NCBI GenBank assembly: GCA_013002205.1
Contig: JABDKN010000061.1
Coordinates: 1 to 62,354 of the forward strand
DNA: 62,354 nucleotides
DNA from: Granulosicoccus sp.
GTDB lineage: Bacteria > Pseudomonadota > Gammaproteobacteria > Granulosicoccales > Granulosicoccaceae
Direction: 5' to 3'
Position numbers and translations under genes: made by a program. Shown piece by piece: positions 59,767-62,354 of the stretch (position 1 is the stretch's first letter; each line of letters opens with the position of its first letter). The notes beneath the pieces were generated by a model that worked only from the letters and a program-made list of their open reading frames with translations, searched no databases and was not told the DNA's origin.

Positions 59767-62354
59767 ATGCGATACGCTTGCCTGTGGCTGCTGCTTTGCA
59801 TGAGTGCTCTGTGCGGATGGGCGAGCGCCGCTACACCTGCCGGTACGATCATTCGCAACCAGGCACTGGCCAGCTATACCGATACCGACGGCAACCGCGT
59901 CAGTGTCGCCTCGAACATCGTGGAGACACTGATCGAGCAGGTAGCCGGACTGCAGGTAACCAGTAATCAACAGCAACGTGCCACACCGGGCAGCCGGATC
60001 AGTTTCTCTCATCGTATACAGAACACCGGCAATGAAATCGATCGTTACCTCATCGGTGCCGGCAACGCCGGAGGATCCATCGATCTACTGAACATCGAGG
60101 TATTCGCTGACGCCAATGCCGACGGTGTTGCAGATTCAGCTAACAGCATCAGCGTGACACCGGGTGTCGCTGCCGGCGATGATTTCTTTGTCGTGATCAC
60201 GGCGAGCATTGCCACCGGCGCGATCGATGGCGACACTGCGCAACTGCTGCTCGATGTGATCAGCGAATTTGACACTGCGGTCACCGGACAGAATCTGGAT
60301 ACCGTGACCGTGGGTACGGGTCCGGCCATCACGGTAGTCAAGTCCATCAGCCCCGGTAGCGGCCTGTCGCCGAGCGGCTCGCATACCATCACGCTGACGT
60401 ACGAAAATACCGGTGATGCGGCAGCGGGTGACGTTGCACTGATCGACGCCTTGCCAGACGGTATGAGCTATGTGCCGGGGTCTGCACGCTGGTCGCACTC
60501 GGGCGCTGCCCTGAGTGATGCAGACCCGGATGATCTGCAGGCAGGCATGTTCGGCAGTGTGCGCTTCTGCGCCTACCACACCAGCTGCGTCGGTTTGCCG
60601 GAGGCACAGGGTGACGCTGATACGACCTCACTCAACCAGCTCACTGCCATCTTCGACCTGGTGGATGCCGGTCAGCGTGGTTCGATCAGTTTCCAGGTGA
60701 ATATCGACGCTGGCCTGCCGACAGGATCCCTTGCCAATACGGCAGAATTCGAATACGACATCGCCGTGGGCACGATCAGCCGGCAATTTTCCAACACTGT
60801 CCTGTTCGAGGTACTGGCGGATGCCGGCGTCGTTGCCAACGGCTCGACCTCCAATGCGATCAATGGCCTGAATGAACCGGTGAGTCTCGTCAGTGTGGGT
60901 CAAGGCGGCGTGGTGGTGTTTGACAACATCATCTGGAATACGGGTAATGCCACTGACACCTTCAACATCGAAGTGCAGGCAGCCCAGTCCACGTTCCCAC
61001 CCGGGACCCTGTGGCAGTTGCTGCGCGATGGTGGCAGCAGTGCCCTGACGGATACCAATGGTGATGGCCTGGTGGACACAGGACCCATCCCGCCAGGCAG
61101 TTTTGTCACCGTCGGCCTGAGACTGCAGCTACCGGCTGGCGTTGCCGGCAACAATTCGGGGCTGGGATTCGACCTGGTCAAGATCGCGCGCTCGGTGACC
61201 GATGCCGGCATTGCCGATTCGGTCCTCGATCATCTGGATGAGATCGTTGCCAACGTGGTGGACCTGACCAACCAGGCGCCCGCAGGTTCGTCTGGAGCAC
61301 TCGGGCAGGGACCCGGTCCAGAAGCCTCGCCAGTCTCGGTAGTGACGGTCGATGCAGAGCATATTGCGCGGTTTGATCTCTACATACGACATCAGGGCAG
61401 CAGAACGGACACTTACCAGCTGGGCGCGTCAGGCACCGCTGCCGGCAGCGCTTTGCCGACGGGCTGGCAAGTGCAATTCCTGGATCCCGCGGACAATAGT
61501 GTCATCACCTCCACGGGCGTCCTGGCGTCTGGTATGTCCCGGCATGTCCGTGCAGAGATCCAGGTGCCAGCGGATGAGCCGGCGGGTACACACAGTGTGT
61601 GGTTCAAAGCGTATTCAGCGAGTACCGGTACCTCGGATGTCAAACATGATGGGATCGTGGTCATCGCAGCAGACAGCTTGTCCATCGAGCCATCGCTCAG
61701 TGCACAACTGGAACCCGGCGGCTCCGTTGTCTATGAGCATCTGCTGATCAACAATGGAAACACCCGCATCGATGACATTACGCTTGGCCTGGATGAAAGT
61801 CGACCGGACTGGTCCAGTGTGCTGTATCTGGACACCAATGCCGACGGCACACTGGGTCCGGGCGATCTTCCCTACGACTCACCACTGAGTCTGCTGCCCG
61901 GTGAGTCGGTCGATGTGTTCGTCAAGGTGTTTGCCCCTGCGGATGCGGCCACCCTGCAACGCAATGTCACGACGGTGAGTGCTCGCTGGAATGGTGATGC
62001 AGATCTGGTGCAGATACAGGATCAATCCACGGTGAACGATTCACGGGTGGCCATTCGCAAGGAGCAGGCCCTCGACAACGGCTGCGATGGCCAACCGGAC
62101 GATCCGGCGGGTTTCGGGCCCGACCAGATTGAGGTGACACCTGGCAACAATTGCGTCGTGTACCGACTGACCGCCACCAATCTGGGTCTCGAGCCCGCCT
62201 ATAACGTCACCATCCATGACTACACCCCTGCGTACACACGCTATCGCCCGATCGCCGTGTGTTCTCGTACGCCATGCTGGGTGCAGGAACCGGCGCAGGA
62301 GGACGTGGGCATCATCAGTGCGGAAACCGACCAGTTGCTGCCAGGGGATTCTTT
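59767..62354 (+). CDS. Secreted DUF11-type repeat protein, 3' end outside the window
   Basis: The frame runs from the ATG at 59767, five bases after the OmpA gene, to the window edge (862 codons, no stop). Signal peptide MRYACLWLLLCMSALCGWASA, then ATPAGTIIRNQALASYTDTD, the same N-terminal module as in the 49738 and 52881 genes. DUF11 modules with loops DANADGVADS, DTNGDGLVDT and DTNADGTLGP follow. The last visible part (NGCDGQP, NNCVVYRL, VCSRTPCWV) matches the Cys-bearing C-terminal module of the 1001-residue protein, so little of the gene is missing, perhaps a few tens of codons. A paralogue of that protein. Confidence 0.78.
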   Translation, partial: MRYACLWLLLCMSALCGWASAATPAGTIIRNQALASYTDTDGNRVSVASNIVETLIEQVAGLQVTSNQQQRATPGSRISFSHRIQNTGNEIDRYLIGAGNAGGSIDLLNIEVFADANADGVADSANSISVTPGVAAGDDFFVVITASIATGAIDGDTAQLLLDVISEFDTAVTGQNLDTVTVGTGPAITVVKSISPGSGLSPSGSHTITLTYENTGDAAAGDVALIDALPDGMSYVPGSARWSHSGAALSDADPDDLQAGMFGSVRFCAYHTSCVGLPEAQGDADTTSLNQLTAIFDLVDAGQRGSISFQVNIDAGLPTGSLANTAEFEYDIAVGTISRQFSNTVLFEVLADAGVVANGSTSNAINGLNEPVSLVSVGQGGVVVFDNIIWNTGNATDTFNIEVQAAQSTFPPGTLWQLLRDGGSSALTDTNGDGLVDTGPIPPGSFVTVGLRLQLPAGVAGNNSGLGFDLVKIARSVTDAGIADSVLDHLDEIVANVVDLTNQAPAGSSGALGQGPGPEASPVSVVTVDAEHIARFDLYIRHQGSRTDTYQLGASGTAAGSALPTGWQVQFLDPADNSVITSTGVLASGMSRHVRAEIQVPADEPAGTHSVWFKAYSASTGTSDVKHDGIVVIAADSLSIEPSLSAQLEPGGSVVYEHLLINNGNTRIDDITLGLDESRPDWSSVLYLDTNADGTLGPGDLPYDSPLSLLPGESVDVFVKVFAPADAATLQRNVTTVSARWNGDADLVQIQDQSTVNDSRVAIRKEQALDNGCDGQPDDPAGFGPDQIEVTPGNNCVVYRLTATNLGLEPAYNVTIHDYTPAYTRYRPIAVCSRTPCWVQEPAQEDVGIISAETDQLLPGDS

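Overview
The window looks like the chromosome of a free-living gammaproteobacterium. The clearest sign is the block aspS-nudB-(hydrolase)-yebC-ruvC-ruvA-ruvB-ybgC-tolQ-tolR-tolA-tolB-pal-cpoB-tRNA-Lys (20.9-34.3 kb), an order familiar from Pseudomonas and relatives. The DNA is moderately GC-rich and densely coded on both strands. I see no insertion sequence, integrase, phage gene or CRISPR array. A marine or aquatic lineage would fit the methylated-amine genes, but that is inference.

Region 1 (0.1-12 kb) is a one-carbon locus. On the plus strand lie a non-pyrrolysine MttB-family methyltransferase and a GlxA/GbdR-type AraC regulator. On the minus strand lies a tight operon: corrinoid protein, DUF1638 protein, 'virulence factor' (PF13769-like) protein, MetV, MetF, an MtrH-like methyltetrahydrofolate:corrinoid methyltransferase, a RACo-like corrinoid reactivator and a lone PotD-like binding protein. 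Together they can take a methyl group from a quaternary amine such as a betaine, pass it through a corrinoid protein to tetrahydrofolate, and oxidise it to methylene-THF.

Region 2 (12-20.9 kb) holds a PaaG-like isomerase, a small membrane protein, the 1606-residue NAD-glutamate dehydrogenase, an M48 lipoprotein protease, a rhomboid protease and a PfkB-type adenosine kinase. Region 3 (20.9-34.3 kb) holds translation, Holliday-junction and Tol-Pal genes. TolA carries a perfect 18-copy hexapeptide array. A 15-base sequence occurs just before the start codons of both ybgC and tolB.

Region 4 (34.3-45.3 kb) is accessory. It holds a tiny Lys-rich basic protein behind nested palindromes, a metallophosphoesterase-like lipoprotein, a cyclic-nucleotide-binding protein with a small partner, PPK2, a cytochrome P460-like lipoprotein, a lipoprotein with an HVHIGH motif downstream of a structured RNA candidate, cupins, an SDR, a DUF481-like barrel, a phytanoyl-CoA dioxygenase-like enzyme and a TVP38/DedA-like membrane protein.

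Region 5 (45.3 kb to the end) is the most striking. Six colinear genes encode huge secreted proteins built of DUF11/Ig-like modules with Ca-binding-type loops, a 2109-residue protein ending in a very large outer-membrane barrel, and an OmpA-type lipoprotein. Three of the secreted proteins share the same N-terminal module right after the signal peptide. The locus is headed by a near-consensus sigma-70 promoter, a perfect CRP-type palindrome just downstream of it, and a leader terminator. I read it as a regulated cell-surface or extracellular-matrix assembly with its own outer-membrane platform, and as the best candidate for an undescribed system here. The last gene is cut by the window edge.
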